A DNA stretch of 64,000 bases, taken from Cellulomonas sp. Leaf334 (GTDB taxonomy: Bacteria > Actinomycetota > Actinomycetes > Actinomycetales > Cellulomonadaceae). The notes beneath the pieces were generated by a model. That model was given only the letters and a program-made list of their open reading frames with translations. It was not told where the DNA came from and made no database searches. Within the stretch, counting starts at the first letter, position 1. Every line of letters begins with the position of its first letter. The stretch covers positions 1-64,000 of the forward strand of contig NZ_LMOO01000001.1 in assembly GCF_001424195.1 (NCBI RefSeq), written 5' to 3'. The position numbers and the translations under genes were made by a program. Below, piece after piece: positions 7,075 through 16,029 of the stretch.

Positions 7075-8426
7075 GCGTCGAGCGTAGGAGTCAGCGGCGG
7101 GACGAGCAGCAGCGGGTCGGTGGCCAGGTCGACCACCTGGGAGCGGGCGGGCGGGGTGTCCACGCTCTCGAACCTGACCGTCGCCTGCCGTCCCCGGACG
7201 TGCACCACCCAGCCCCGACCGAGGGTGTCGTGCTCGACGTCGAGGCCGGGGCGCGCGTTCTCCTCGGTCAGCAGCCCGAGCGCGAGCGGCACGTCGGGCA
7301 CGTCGTCGACGGCGGCGGCGGGTGCGGGCTCGTCGTCGTCCCAGGGCAGGGTCAGCTGCGCATGGGGTGACAGGTTGTGGAACGAGACGCCCAGCAGCCG
7401 GACCGAGTCGTTGATGCCGGCCGCGCGTGCGGCCTGGTGCGCGGCGGCCCGCAGCTCGGCGGGCTCCGCGGTCGGCTGCGCGAGCGTGACCGACCGCGTC
7501 AGCGTCGTGAAGTCGGCGAACCGCACCTTGGCGACGACCGTCCGGGCGCCGCCCCCGTGCGCGGTCAGCCGGCGCAGCGCCTCGTCGGTGACCCGGTCGA
7601 CGGCCGCGGCGATCAGGTCGGCGCCGAAGATGTCCTGCGCGAACGTCCGCTCCGCACCCACCGACTTGCGCTCCGTGCTGGGCGCGACCGGCCGGGGGTC
7701 GATGCCGCGGGCGAGGCGGAACAGGTTGACGCCCGACGACTCGCCCACCGTCATCGTGAGGATGTCGAGCGGCTGCCGCCGCAGGTCCGCGACCGTCCGG
7801 ACGTCCAGCCGCTCCAGTGCCGCCGCCGTCGCCGGACCGATGCCGGGCACCGCGCGCACCGGCAGGGGCAGGAGGAAGTCGTCCTCGTCGGCGGGCTCGA
7901 CCACGAGCAGGCCGTCCGGCTTGCCCGCGTCGGACGCCAGCTTCGCGACGAGCTTGGTGCGGCCGATCCCGATGGAGACCGCGAGGCCGGTGACCTCGCG
8001 GATCCGCGCGCGCACCTCGGTGGCGGCGCGGGCAGGATCGTCGGCGAAGGGGCCGGCCTCCAGGTCGACGAAGGCCTCGTCGATGCTGAGCGGCTCGACC
8101 AGCTCGGACAGCGTCGCGAGCGTGGCCATGATGAGGCGGGAGTACGCCGAGTACGCCTCGAACCGGGGGAACAGGACGGCGGCCGCGGGACTGAGCCGAC
8201 GCGCACGGCTCATCGACATCGCCGAACGCGCCCCCGCCCGGCGTGCCTCGTAGGACGCCGTCGAGACGACGCCGCGCGGGCCGGTCCCCCCGACGAGCAC
8301 CGGCCGACCGCGCAGGGACGGCTTGTCGCGCTGCTCGACGGCGGCGAAGAAGGAGTCCGCATCGGCGTGCAGCACGGTCGCGCGGGTCCGCAGCCGGGAG
8401 GCGTCGGCGAGCTGTGCGGGGTCCAC
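7071..8426 (-). CDS. dinB: DNA polymerase IV (Y family)
   Basis: A 451-residue translesion polymerase. Palm motifs are intact: DADSFFAAVEQ carries the first catalytic Asp, and SIDEAFVDLE the Asp-Glu pair. The thumb helix-hairpin-helix is visible as AVPGIGPATAAALERL, and the little-finger domain follows from about 240 to 350. A C-terminal extension of roughly 90 residues after the little finger has no clear beta-clamp peptide I can point to. It starts at GTG 8426. It is the first gene of a two-gene unit with the cupin. Confidence 0.9.
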   Translation of the reverse strand: MDPAQLADASRLRTRATVLHADADSFFAAVEQRDKPSLRGRPVLVGGTGPRGVVSTASYEARRAGARSAMSMSRARRLSPAAAVLFPRFEAYSAYSRLIMATLATLSELVEPLSIDEAFVDLEAGPFADDPARAATEVRARIREVTGLAVSIGIGRTKLVAKLASDAGKPDGLLVVEPADEDDFLLPLPVRAVPGIGPATAAALERLDVRTVADLRRQPLDILTMTVGESSGVNLFRLARGIDPRPVAPSTERKSVGAERTFAQDIFGADLIAAAVDRVTDEALRRLTAHGGGARTVVAKVRFADFTTLTRSVTLAQPTAEPAELRAAAHQAARAAGINDSVRLLGVSFHNLSPHAQLTLPWDDDEPAPAAAVDDVPDVPLALGLLTEENARPGLDVEHDTLGRGWVVHVRGRQATVRFESVDTPPARSQVVDLATDPLLLVPPLTPTLDA

Positions 8427-8456
8427 GCCCCTACTGTGCCTCCCCGGACGGCCAGG

Positions 8457-9236
8457 TCACGCGAGGGCGAGGCCGCCGCGGTGCCGCAGCTCGTGCAGGG
8501 CGTCGAGCAGGATGCGGTTGAAGGCGACCGGTGCGTGGGCGTTGACGTCGTGACCCGCGCGCGGCACGACCATGAGCCGCGTGCCGGGACGGGCCTCGAG
8601 GTAGCGGCGCTCGTCGAGCCGCAGCGGGTCGCGACGACCGTTCACCAGCCAGACGGGCACCGCGGTACCGCGCAGGTCCGCCAGCGGCGAGTAGCCCGCG
8701 AGCGCGGTCAGCATGTCCGTCACCACGTGCCAGTCGGGGCCGCCGAGGCGCAGCGCCCGCGCGAGCACGCCGGAGGCGCGTCGGTAGGCGGCGAGGGGCT
8801 TGCCCTTGATCTCCGTCGAGCAGCCCGCCAGGACGACGCCCGCGATCCTGTGCTCGTTGCGGCGCGCGTACGCGAGGCTCGTGTAGCCGCCCAGGGAGAG
8901 CCCGACCAGCAGCGGGGGCTCGGTGCAGGACCGGACGGCGTCGTCGATGGCGGCCATGGCGCCGTCGAGGCTGAAGCGTTCGTGCGACCGTCGGCCGTGT
9001 CCCGGCAGGTCGATGGCCACGGTGAGGTGACCGGATCGCTCGAGCGCGTCCACCTGCCGGCGCCAGATCACGGACGAGGTCCGGGTGCCGTGCACCAGGA
9101 CGATCGGGCGACGGTGGATGACGGCTCCTGACAGGGTGGCGGTGGCGACGTGCAACGGTACGTCGTCCGCCGGGGAGTTCCGGGGTGAACTCTGCGGACC
9201 GGGTGTGAAGGCTTCGGTCAGACGTCCGGTGCGCAC
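8457..9236 (-). CDS. Alpha/beta hydrolase
   Basis: A 259-residue alpha/beta hydrolase with VLVHGTRTSS as oxyanion loop, IDLPGHGRRS, GLSLGGYTS as the nucleophile elbow with catalytic Ser, NGRRDPLRL as acid region and RAGHDV with the His. The substrate is unknown. The start is uncertain: the ATG at 9236 overlaps the end of the upstream protease gene by 19 bases and I see no better in-frame start before the conserved core near residue 40. The overlap suggests coupling to the protease. Confidence 0.75.
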   Translation of the reverse strand: MRTGRLTEAFTPGPQSSPRNSPADDVPLHVATATLSGAVIHRRPIVLVHGTRTSSVIWRRQVDALERSGHLTVAIDLPGHGRRSHERFSLDGAMAAIDDAVRSCTEPPLLVGLSLGGYTSLAYARRNEHRIAGVVLAGCSTEIKGKPLAAYRRASGVLARALRLGGPDWHVVTDMLTALAGYSPLADLRGTAVPVWLVNGRRDPLRLDERRYLEARPGTRLMVVPRAGHDVNAHAPVAFNRILLDALHELRHRGGLALA

Positions 9237-10123
9237 TCGCCCGCGCCGAGAGCCGCGAGCCCGGCACGGTCACCGGTGCCGAAGACGGTCCGGGTGACGT
9301 TCGTGCTCGGGTACATGAGCTGCGTCGGGTCGTCGACGTGGTCGAGGCCGACCAGGTGGGCGACCTCGTGCGTGACGATGCCGAGCGCGGTCGCCCGGGT
9401 CTCCGGACGGGCGGCGAGCGCACCGATGTCCTCGGCGTCGAGGGTGACGGACCCGGTGACGTAGACGCTCCGTCCGGCGCGCGTGACGGAGGCCGAACCG
9501 GCGATCCCCGCGACGTCGGCGGCGAGCTCCGGGGTCTCGGCCGCAGTTGACCACACGACGAGCACGGGTGCCCAGCGGCGTCCGTACACGTCGGGCTGGT
9601 AGGCATCGCGTTCCGTGTCAGGGGCTTCCTGCGTCGGGCCGTCCTCCACGAACTGCAGACCGGTCGCGGCGGACACCTGGGCGACCGCGGTCCGGATCAG
9701 CTCCGCACCGCCGACGGGTTCGCCGTCGGGCCGGACGACGTAGTGGATCGGTCGGCACGGGCTGTAGGCGACCGGTCCGGCGCCGTCGGGCTGCATCGCG
9801 GTGAACGTGAATCCCGTGGTCGCGGTCTGACCCAGCGGCGGCGCGCCCAGGGGCGCGGCCGCCTCTTCCCGACCTGCCGGCGGACCGAGCTGGCCCGACG
9901 ACCACATCCATCCGTAGGCCGCCGCGGCGACGAGCCCGGCCAGCAGCACCGTCAGGAGGACGACGCCCGGCCGCGGCCCGCGGCGCACCCGGACCGCGGG
10001 GCCGAGGAACCGCACCGCGGCCTCCTCGGCGGGGGTGCGCGGGTGCGGCAGGAGGAGGGGGTGCGGGTGGGCTCCGCGCGCGTCGACCCAAGGGTTCAGG
10101 CCCTGGGGGTCACCAGCGCTCAC
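9218..10123 (-). CDS. Membrane-anchored zinc metalloprotease (matrixin-like)
   Basis: A 301-residue protein. One hydrophobic segment at about 50-72 (VVLLTVLLAGLVAAAAYGW) anchors it, with a short basic cytoplasmic N-terminus and a large outer domain. The extended zinc motif HEVAHLVGLDH at 252-262 and the downstream LMYPS Met-turn identify a metzincin of the matrixin or reprolysin-like type. The natural target is unknown. I use the GTG at 10123, preceded by a G-rich ribosome site, because upstream sequence has poor coding character. It lies divergent from the APH-like gene. Confidence 0.8.
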   Translation of the reverse strand: MSAGDPQGLNPWVDARGAHPHPLLLPHPRTPAEEAAVRFLGPAVRVRRGPRPGVVLLTVLLAGLVAAAAYGWMWSSGQLGPPAGREEAAAPLGAPPLGQTATTGFTFTAMQPDGAGPVAYSPCRPIHYVVRPDGEPVGGAELIRTAVAQVSAATGLQFVEDGPTQEAPDTERDAYQPDVYGRRWAPVLVVWSTAAETPELAADVAGIAGSASVTRAGRSVYVTGSVTLDAEDIGALAARPETRATALGIVTHEVAHLVGLDHVDDPTQLMYPSTNVTRTVFGTGDRAGLAALGAGECAPDV

Positions 10124-10215
10124 TGCTCCACCCCCTGCGTCCGACGTCGGTCGCCGCAGGATCGCATACGCTGCCGCGAATCCGGAACGAGCATGCGAGT
10201 GAGTGGGGGCGATCG

Positions 10216-11115
10216 GTGCCGGGTGTGGTCGTCCCCGCGATCCTGCGCGACGGCGTCGGCCGGACGCGCGGCGGAGCCGAGTGGATCGACCGGCTCCCGA
10301 CCCTGGTCGCCGACGCCACGCGGCGGTGGGGGCTGCGTCTCGGTCCACCGTTCACCGACGGCGCTGCGTCGTGGTGCGCACCGGCCACCCGGGTCGACGG
10401 CCGACCGGTCGTCCTGAAGCTCTCGTTCCCGCACGACGAGGCGCGGCACGAGGGGGCGGCGCTGCGGGCGTGGCACGGGCACGGCGTCCCGCAGCTCCTC
10501 GCGGCGCACGAGGAGGACTGGGCGCTGCTCCTCGAACGCATCGACCCGGGCACGCCGCTGTCGCGCGCGCCGGGGAGCCCGCGCGAGCGCCTGACGGCGG
10601 CGGCGGACGTCGCCCGGTCGCTGTGGTCCGTCGGGGACGAGGTCGAGGTGCCGGCGATGGCCGACGTGTGCGCCGGCTGGGCGGACCTCCTGGAGGACCG
10701 CGGGTCGCGACGCAGGATCGACGTCGCCGATGCGGCGGACCTGCTGCGGACGCTGCCGACGTCGACGGGCGTGCTCGTCCACGGTGACCTCAACCCCGGG
10801 AACATCCTGGCGGCGGGAGGTGGGCGGTGGCTCGCCATCGACCCGAAGCCGATGCGCGGCGACCGCGCGTACGACCTGTGGCCGCTGCTCGAGCAGGTCG
10901 ACGACCCGTTCGAGCACCCGGACCCGGAGGTCGTGCTGCGTGACCGTGTGGTCCTGCTCGCGGGGCTGCTCGACCTCGACCCCGGCCGGGTGGCCGCCTG
11001 GGGCTTCGCGCGCTGCACCGAGTCCGCCTTCTCGGTGTGGGACCGGCTCGGCGACGAGGCCGGCGCTCGGGCGGTCCTCGGGCAGGCCGCGGTCTGGGCG
11101 CGGGTGGCCGGCTGA
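10216..11115 (+). CDS. APH-family small-molecule kinase, streptomycin 6-kinase-like
   Basis: A 299-residue kinase of the aminoglycoside or hydroxyurea phosphotransferase type. The catalytic loop VHGDLNPGN places Asp at 191 and Asn at 196. The following AIDPKPMRGDRAYDLWPL contains the metal-binding Asp near 209 and is the form typical of APH(6)-like enzymes. Chromosomal members are common in actinomycetes and are often not resistance genes, so resistance should not be assumed. The start is GTG at 10216. Its TGA is directly followed by the convergent Lrp-family stop with no bases between. Confidence 0.75.
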   Translation: MPGVVVPAILRDGVGRTRGGAEWIDRLPTLVADATRRWGLRLGPPFTDGAASWCAPATRVDGRPVVLKLSFPHDEARHEGAALRAWHGHGVPQLLAAHEEDWALLLERIDPGTPLSRAPGSPRERLTAAADVARSLWSVGDEVEVPAMADVCAGWADLLEDRGSRRRIDVADAADLLRTLPTSTGVLVHGDLNPGNILAAGGGRWLAIDPKPMRGDRAYDLWPLLEQVDDPFEHPDPEVVLRDRVVLLAGLLDLDPGRVAAWGFARCTESAFSVWDRLGDEAGARAVLGQAAVWARVAG

Positions 11116-11637
11116 TCAGATCGACGCGGTCCCGGGGGCGTGCACGTGCTCGAACACCAGGCTGGTCTGCGTGTGGGCCACCTCCGGGCGGGTGCTCAGG
11201 TGTTCCAGCACGAACGCACGCAGCTCCGGCGAGTCGCGCACCGCCACGTGCACGAGCACGTCGTCGACCCCGGCGAGCAGGTACACGTCGCGCACCTCGG
11301 GCCGCTGCGCCAGCCGGTGCGCCACCTCCGTGAGGCGGGCACGCGCGGACGGCTGGAGCCGCACCGCGATCATCGCCTGCAGCCCGCGTCCCACCGCCTC
11401 CGGGTCGACCTGCGCGTGGAAGCCGCGCAGCACGCCCGACTCGCGCAGGGCCCGGACCCGGGCGTGGCACGTCGACGGGGCGATGCCGGCGAGCGCGGCG
11501 AGGTCCTTGTTGGAGATCCGCCCGTCCCGCTCCAGCTCGCCCAGCAGGCGCCGGTCGACGTCGTCGAGCTCCACCGCCCCGAACGCCATTCGGCGCGAAC
11601 CGGCTGGGACGGCCTTCGACGAATCTGCGACGGACAT
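11116..11637 (-). CDS. Lrp/AsnC-family regulator, probably of ald
   Basis: A 173-residue regulator. Residues about 22-70 are the AsnC-type helix-turn-helix (LDDVDRRLLGELERDGRIS, LAALAGIAPSTCHARVRAL). The C-terminal 90 residues form the RAM ligand-binding domain (VRDVYLLAGVDDVLVHVAV). It is divergent from alanine dehydrogenase, the arrangement of AldR and ald in mycobacteria, where AldR controls ald in response to alanine. Orthology is inferred from context. TAGATT stands 6 bases before the ATG, so its transcript is probably leaderless. Confidence 0.85.
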   Translation of the reverse strand: MSVADSSKAVPAGSRRMAFGAVELDDVDRRLLGELERDGRISNKDLAALAGIAPSTCHARVRALRESGVLRGFHAQVDPEAVGRGLQAMIAVRLQPSARARLTEVAHRLAQRPEVRDVYLLAGVDDVLVHVAVRDSPELRAFVLEHLSTRPEVAHTQTSLVFEHVHAPGTASI

Positions 11638-11640
11638 GAC

Positions 11641-11679
11641 GCGAATCTAGCGAATCATCCGTCATTGTCATCCGTTCGC
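11641..11679. promoter_or_regulatory. Candidate Lrp/AldR operator and regulator -10
   Basis: GCGAATC occurs at 11641-11647 and 11650-11656 as a direct repeat 9 bases apart, and GTTCGC at 11674-11679 is an inverted partial copy. The leftward -10 TAGATT occupies 11644-11649 on the minus strand, inside the repeats, 6 bases before the regulator ATG. This would let the regulator block its own promoter; the role is inferred. Confidence 0.45.
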
Positions 11680-11737
11680 AACACAGGAAGTTCAGAATGG
11701 TGAGATCTGCCGAAGCCCAGCCCGGACGGAGACCACC

Positions 11738-12856
11738 ATGAAGGTCGGCATCCCCAGCGAGGTCAAGAACCACGAGTACCGCGTCGCGCTCACCCCGGCG
11801 GGCGTGCACCAGCTGGTCGGTTCCGGGCACCAGGTGCTGGTCCAGGCCGGCGCCGGGACGGGCTCGGCCATCACGGACGAGCAGTTCGCCGCCGCAGGTG
11901 CGACGATCCTCGCCGACGCCACCGAGGTGTGGGGGAGCGCCGACCTCGTCTGCAAGGTCAAGGAGCCCGTCGCGTCCGAGTACGGCCACCTGCGCGACGA
12001 CCTCGTCCTGTTCACCTACCTGCACCTCGCCGCGGACCGGCCCGCGACCGACGCGCTGCTCGCGGCCGGGACCACCTCCATCGCGTACGAGACCGTGCAG
12101 CTCCCCGACGGGTCGCTGCCGCTGCTCGCCCCCATGAGCGAGGTGGCCGGGCGCCTCTCCACCCAGGTGGGCGCCTACCACCTCATGAAGAACGAGGGCG
12201 GCACCGGGGTCCTCCTCGGCGGCGTCCCCGGTGTGGACGCCGCGAAGGTGGTCGTCCTGGGCGGCGGGGTCGTCGGCCGGCACGCCGCCGAGATCGCCGT
12301 CGGGATGCGCGCCGACGTCGCCGTCCTCGACCTGTCGATGCCGCGGCTGCGGGACACGGACTCCGCGTTCGGCGGCCGCGTCCGCACCATCGCGTCCAGC
12401 GCCTACGCCATCGAGCGCGAGGTGCTCGACGCCGACCTCGTCATCGGCGCGGTGCTGGTGCCGGGGGCCCGCGCGCCGCACCTCGTCACCAACGAGCTGG
12501 TCTCCCGCATGCGACCGGGGTCCGTCCTGGTCGACGTCGCGGTCGACCAGGGCGGCTGCTTCGAGGACACCCGCGCCACCACGCACGACGACCCCACGTT
12601 CCTCGTGCACGGCTCCGTCTTCTACTGCGTCGCCAACATGCCCGGAGCCGTCCCGGTCACCTCCACGCGGGCCCTGACGAACGTGACGCTCCCGTACCTC
12701 ACCGCGCTGGCGAACCTGGGGTGGACGGCGGCGACCGCGGCCGACCCGGCCCTCGGCGCGGGGCTGACCACGCACGACGGGCAGCTGTACAACCTCGCGG
12801 TCGGCCAGGCCCACGGGTACCCGACGCACGCGACCGCGGCGAGGGCCCTCGCCTAG
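11738..12856 (+). CDS. ald: Alanine dehydrogenase
   Basis: A 372-residue NAD-dependent L-alanine dehydrogenase, the usual family length. It interconverts alanine and pyruvate plus ammonia. The N-terminus [20 protein letters not shown] is the family signature, FTYLHLAAD follows near residue 90, and the Rossmann motif [15 protein letters not shown] lies near 170. [16 protein letters not shown] near 290 is also typical. GACGGAGA precedes the ATG. Its stop TAG doubles as the first bases of a -10-like TAGCCT for the next gene. Confidence 0.95.
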   Translation: MKVGIPSEVKNHEYRVALTPAGVHQLVGSGHQVLVQAGAGTGSAITDEQFAAAGATILADATEVWGSADLVCKVKEPVASEYGHLRDDLVLFTYLHLAADRPATDALLAAGTTSIAYETVQLPDGSLPLLAPMSEVAGRLSTQVGAYHLMKNEGGTGVLLGGVPGVDAAKVVVLGGGVVGRHAAEIAVGMRADVAVLDLSMPRLRDTDSAFGGRVRTIASSAYAIEREVLDADLVIGAVLVPGARAPHLVTNELVSRMRPGSVLVDVAVDQGGCFEDTRATTHDDPTFLVHGSVFYCVANMPGAVPVTSTRALTNVTLPYLTALANLGWTAATAADPALGAGLTTHDGQLYNLAVGQAHGYPTHATAARALA

Positions 12857-12859
12857 CCT
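12854..12859 (+). promoter_or_regulatory. Candidate -10 (TAGCCT) overlapping the ald stop
   Basis: TAGCCT ends 6 bases before the ATG at 12866, and its first three bases are the ald stop codon. No ribosome site is visible before that ATG, consistent with leaderless expression. Confidence 0.45.
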
Positions 12860-12865
12860 CGTCCC

Positions 12866-13870
12866 ATGGCGACGGCACTGGTGATCGGTGGCAGCGGGCA
12901 GATCGGCCGGGCCGTGGTGCCCGCCCTGCTCGACGACGGCTGGGACGTGCGGGTGCTCGCCCGGCACGACGCGGACGTCGGCGGCGCGCGGCTCGTGCGG
13001 GGGGACCGGGAGGACCGCGACGCGCTCGACGAGGCCCTCGCGGGTGGGGTGGACGTCCTGGTCGACGTCGTCGCGTACGACGACCGGCAGGCCACCGCGC
13101 TGACCGAGCGGGCCGACCGGATCGGCTCGGCGGTCGTGATCTCCACCGCGGGCGTCTACGTCGACGACGCGGGCGACGGGTTCGAGTCCGACGAGTTCGG
13201 GTCGTTCCCCGTCCCGCTCACGGAGGACCAGCCGACCGTCGGACCGGGCCGCGACTCCTACGCCACCGGGAAGGTCGCCCTCGAGCAGGCGTGGGCGGCG
13301 TCCCCCGTGCCGACCACGGTCCTGCGCCCGGGCGCCATCCACGGCCCCGGGTGCGTCCAGCCGCGGGAGTGGACGTTCGTGAAGCGGGTGCTCGACGGTC
13401 GCGACGTCCGCGTGCTCGCCTACGACGGCCTCAGCCGCTTCCACACGACCTCGACCGCGGTCCTGGGCGAGCTGGTGCGCCTGTCCGCCCGGCAGCCGGG
13501 GGACCGGGTGCTGAACGCCGCCGACCCGCAGGCGCTCACCGTCGCCGAGATCGCCGCGGCGGTCGACGCGGTCATGGGCGTGACGTCGCGTCTGGTCACG
13601 GTGCCGGGCGGCCCGGTGGACGGGGTCGGGCTGACCCCCTGGTCGGTACCCCGTCCGCTCGTGCTCGACATGCGGCGCGCGCAGGACGAGCTCGGGTACG
13701 TCGCCCCCGGTGGGTACGCGGACACGGTCGGCGCCTGCGTCGAGTGGCTGGTCGAGGCCGCGGCCGCCCGCGACTGGCGCGAAGCCTTCCCCGGGTTCGT
13801 CCGGATGGAGGCGATGGGCGACTTCTTCGCGTACGGCGCCGAGGACGCGTTCCTCGCCCGCACGTCGTGA
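12866..13870 (+). CDS. NAD-dependent epimerase/reductase (extended SDR)
   Basis: A 334-residue Rossmann protein. The N-terminus ALVIGGSGQIGRAVV is the GxxGxxG cofactor loop, STAGVYVDD contains the catalytic Ser region, and YATGK around 134-138 is the YxxxK pair of the short-chain dehydrogenase/reductase superfamily. VLRPGAIHGPG is the sugar-epimerase-type segment. The substrate cannot be told. The gap to ald is 9 bases, so it may be both co-transcribed and separately started. Confidence 0.8.
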   Translation: MATALVIGGSGQIGRAVVPALLDDGWDVRVLARHDADVGGARLVRGDREDRDALDEALAGGVDVLVDVVAYDDRQATALTERADRIGSAVVISTAGVYVDDAGDGFESDEFGSFPVPLTEDQPTVGPGRDSYATGKVALEQAWAASPVPTTVLRPGAIHGPGCVQPREWTFVKRVLDGRDVRVLAYDGLSRFHTTSTAVLGELVRLSARQPGDRVLNAADPQALTVAEIAAAVDAVMGVTSRLVTVPGGPVDGVGLTPWSVPRPLVLDMRRAQDELGYVAPGGYADTVGACVEWLVEAAAARDWREAFPGFVRMEAMGDFFAYGAEDAFLARTS

Positions 13871-13907
13871 GGCGCGGACGACCGACCCGTCGGCGATGAT
13901 GTCGGGC

Positions 13908-15992
13908 ATGCACCCGACCGACCTCCCCGCCGACAACCCCTTCGGCGTCCCGTCCACCCTGCCCTACGGCCTCCCGGACTTCACCACGATCCGTGAGGAG
14001 CACTACCGCCCGGCCCTGCTCGCCGGGATGGCGCAGCAGCGCGCGGAGATCGACGCGATCGCGTCCGACCCCGCCGCGCCGACCGTCGAGAACACCCTGG
14101 AGGCGCTCGAACGCTCCGGCCGCCTGCTGCACCGCGCGGTCGAGTGCTTCTACAACCAGTCGAGCGCCGACTCCACCCCGGGGCTGGAAGCGATCGAGCA
14201 GGAGCTCGCGCCGCAGTTCGCCGCCCACCTCGACGCGATCTACCTCGACGCCCGCCTGTTCGCCCGTGTCTCCGCGCTGCAGGCCGACGTCGACTCCGGT
14301 GCGCTGGAGCTCGAACCGAACACGGCCTGGCTGCTGCACCGCACCCACACGAGGTTCGTGCGCTCCGGCGTCGGGCTCGACGACGCGTCCCAGGAACGGC
14401 TGCGCGCCCTGAACGCCGAGATCATGAGCCTCGAGGCCGAGTTCGGTCGCCTCCTGCTGGCGGCCACCAACGCCGCGGGCGTCCTGGTGACGGACGAGCA
14501 CGAGCTGGACGGGCTGCCCGAGGACGCGCGGGACGCCGCCGCTGCCGCCGCCCGCTCGCGCGGCCACGAGGAAGGCTGGTTCCTCGAGCTCGCGCTGCCC
14601 ACCCAGCAGGCCCCGCTGGCCGCGCTGCGTGACCGCGGCCTGCGGGAGCGGGTCTTCCGCGCGTCGGCCGGCCGGGGGGCGTCCGGCCCGCACGACACGC
14701 GGTCGACGCTGCTGAACCTGGCCCGCACGCGTGCCGAGCGAGCCCAGCTCCTCGGGTACGCGCACCACGCGGAGTACGTGGCCGCCGACGCGACCGCGAC
14801 GACCGCGCAGGCCGTCTCGGACATCCTCGAGCGCCTCGCCCCCGTGGCCGTGGCCAACGCCCGCGCGGAGGGCGCCGACCTGGCCGAGGCGCTCGGTCGC
14901 GACCACCCGGACGCCCGCCTCGAGCCGTGGGACTGGCAGTTCTACGCCGAGCAGGTCAAGAAGGAGCGGCGTTCGCTCGACGACGCGATCCTGCGGCCGT
15001 ACCTGGAGCTGGAGCGCGTGCTGGCCGACGGGGTGTTCCGCGCGGCGTCCGAGCTGTACGGGCTGACGTTCGCGGAGCGCCACGACCTGGTGGGCTACCA
15101 CCCGGACGTGCGGGTGTTCGAGGTGTTCGACGCGGACGGCAGCGAGCTCGGCCTGTTCCTGGGCGACTTCTGGACCCGGGAGTCCAAGCGTGGCGGCGCG
15201 TGGATGAACAGCCTCGTGGACCAGTCGACGCTGCTCGACGAGCGGCCCGTGGTGGTGAACAACCTCAACATCCCGAAGCCGCCCGAGGGTGAGCCCACGC
15301 TGCTCACGTGGGACCTCGTGATCACGCTGTTCCACGAGTTCGGCCACGCCCTGCACGGCCTGCTCTCCGCCGTGCGGTGGCCCTCGCAGTCCGGGACCGC
15401 CGTCCCGCGGGACTTCGTCGAGTACCCGTCGCAGGTCAACGAGATGTGGGCGTGGGACCCGTCGATCCTCCGGTCGTTCACGCTGCACCACGAGACGGGC
15501 GAGCAGATGCCGTCGGAGTGGGTGGACACGCTGCTCGCGGCCCGCCAGGACGGCGAGGGGTTCGCGACCACCGAGTACCTCGCGGCCGCCCTGCTCGACC
15601 AGGCCTGGTACCGGCTGTCCCCCGAGGAGGTGCCGCGGGACGTCGACGAGGTCGAGGCGTTCGAGGCGGCCGCCCTGCAGCGCGCGGGGGTCGACTACGC
15701 CCCGGTGCCGCCGCGGTACCGCTCCACCTACTTCAACCACATCTTCGCGAGCGAGTACTCGGCCGGGTACTACTCGTACATCTGGTCCGAGGTCCTCGAC
15801 GCCGACACGGTGGAGTGGTTCCGGGAGAACGGGGGACTCGACCGGACGAACGGTGACGTCTTCCGTGCGCGGCTGCTGTCGCGTGGCGGGTCGCTCGACC
15901 CGATGGCGGCGTTCCGCGACCTGCGCGGCCGTGACCCGCTGATCGACCCGCTGCTGGCCCGCCGGGGCCTGCTGGGAGCGTCCACCGGCTGA
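13908..15992 (+). CDS. M3-family peptidyl-dipeptidase, Dcp-like
   Basis: A 694-residue zinc peptidase of the thimet oligopeptidase/Dcp family. The zinc motif HEFGHALHG has His at 476 and 480 and Glu at 477, and the third ligand is expected in EYPSQVNEMW just after. The length fits Dcp, which removes C-terminal dipeptides from peptides in the cytoplasm; no signal peptide is present. Three in-frame ATGs lie at 13896, 13899 and 13908. I prefer the last because it begins MHPTDLPADNPF and follows a -10-like GATGAT at the local leaderless spacing. Confidence 0.88.
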   Translation: MHPTDLPADNPFGVPSTLPYGLPDFTTIREEHYRPALLAGMAQQRAEIDAIASDPAAPTVENTLEALERSGRLLHRAVECFYNQSSADSTPGLEAIEQELAPQFAAHLDAIYLDARLFARVSALQADVDSGALELEPNTAWLLHRTHTRFVRSGVGLDDASQERLRALNAEIMSLEAEFGRLLLAATNAAGVLVTDEHELDGLPEDARDAAAAAARSRGHEEGWFLELALPTQQAPLAALRDRGLRERVFRASAGRGASGPHDTRSTLLNLARTRAERAQLLGYAHHAEYVAADATATTAQAVSDILERLAPVAVANARAEGADLAEALGRDHPDARLEPWDWQFYAEQVKKERRSLDDAILRPYLELERVLADGVFRAASELYGLTFAERHDLVGYHPDVRVFEVFDADGSELGLFLGDFWTRESKRGGAWMNSLVDQSTLLDERPVVVNNLNIPKPPEGEPTLLTWDLVITLFHEFGHALHGLLSAVRWPSQSGTAVPRDFVEYPSQVNEMWAWDPSILRSFTLHHETGEQMPSEWVDTLLAARQDGEGFATTEYLAAALLDQAWYRLSPEEVPRDVDEVEAFEAAALQRAGVDYAPVPPRYRSTYFNHIFASEYSAGYYSYIWSEVLDADTVEWFRENGGLDRTNGDVFRARLLSRGGSLDPMAAFRDLRGRDPLIDPLLARRGLLGASTG

Positions 15993-16016
15993 CGTTCCGC
16001 CCGCTCCGGGGGCCGG

Positions 16017-16022
16017 TACGGT
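16017..16022 (+). promoter_or_regulatory. Candidate -10 (TACGGT), leaderless M20 peptidase gene
   Basis: TACGGT ends 7 bases before the ATG at 16030. This favours that ATG over the GTG at 16021. Confidence 0.5.
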
Positions 16023-16029
16023 GGACGGC

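Noticed and set aside
13187..13197. GGTTCGAGTCC, like a tRNA T-loop
   Set aside because: It is inside the epimerase gene as a normal coding run, and no acceptor or anticodon stem can be drawn around it.
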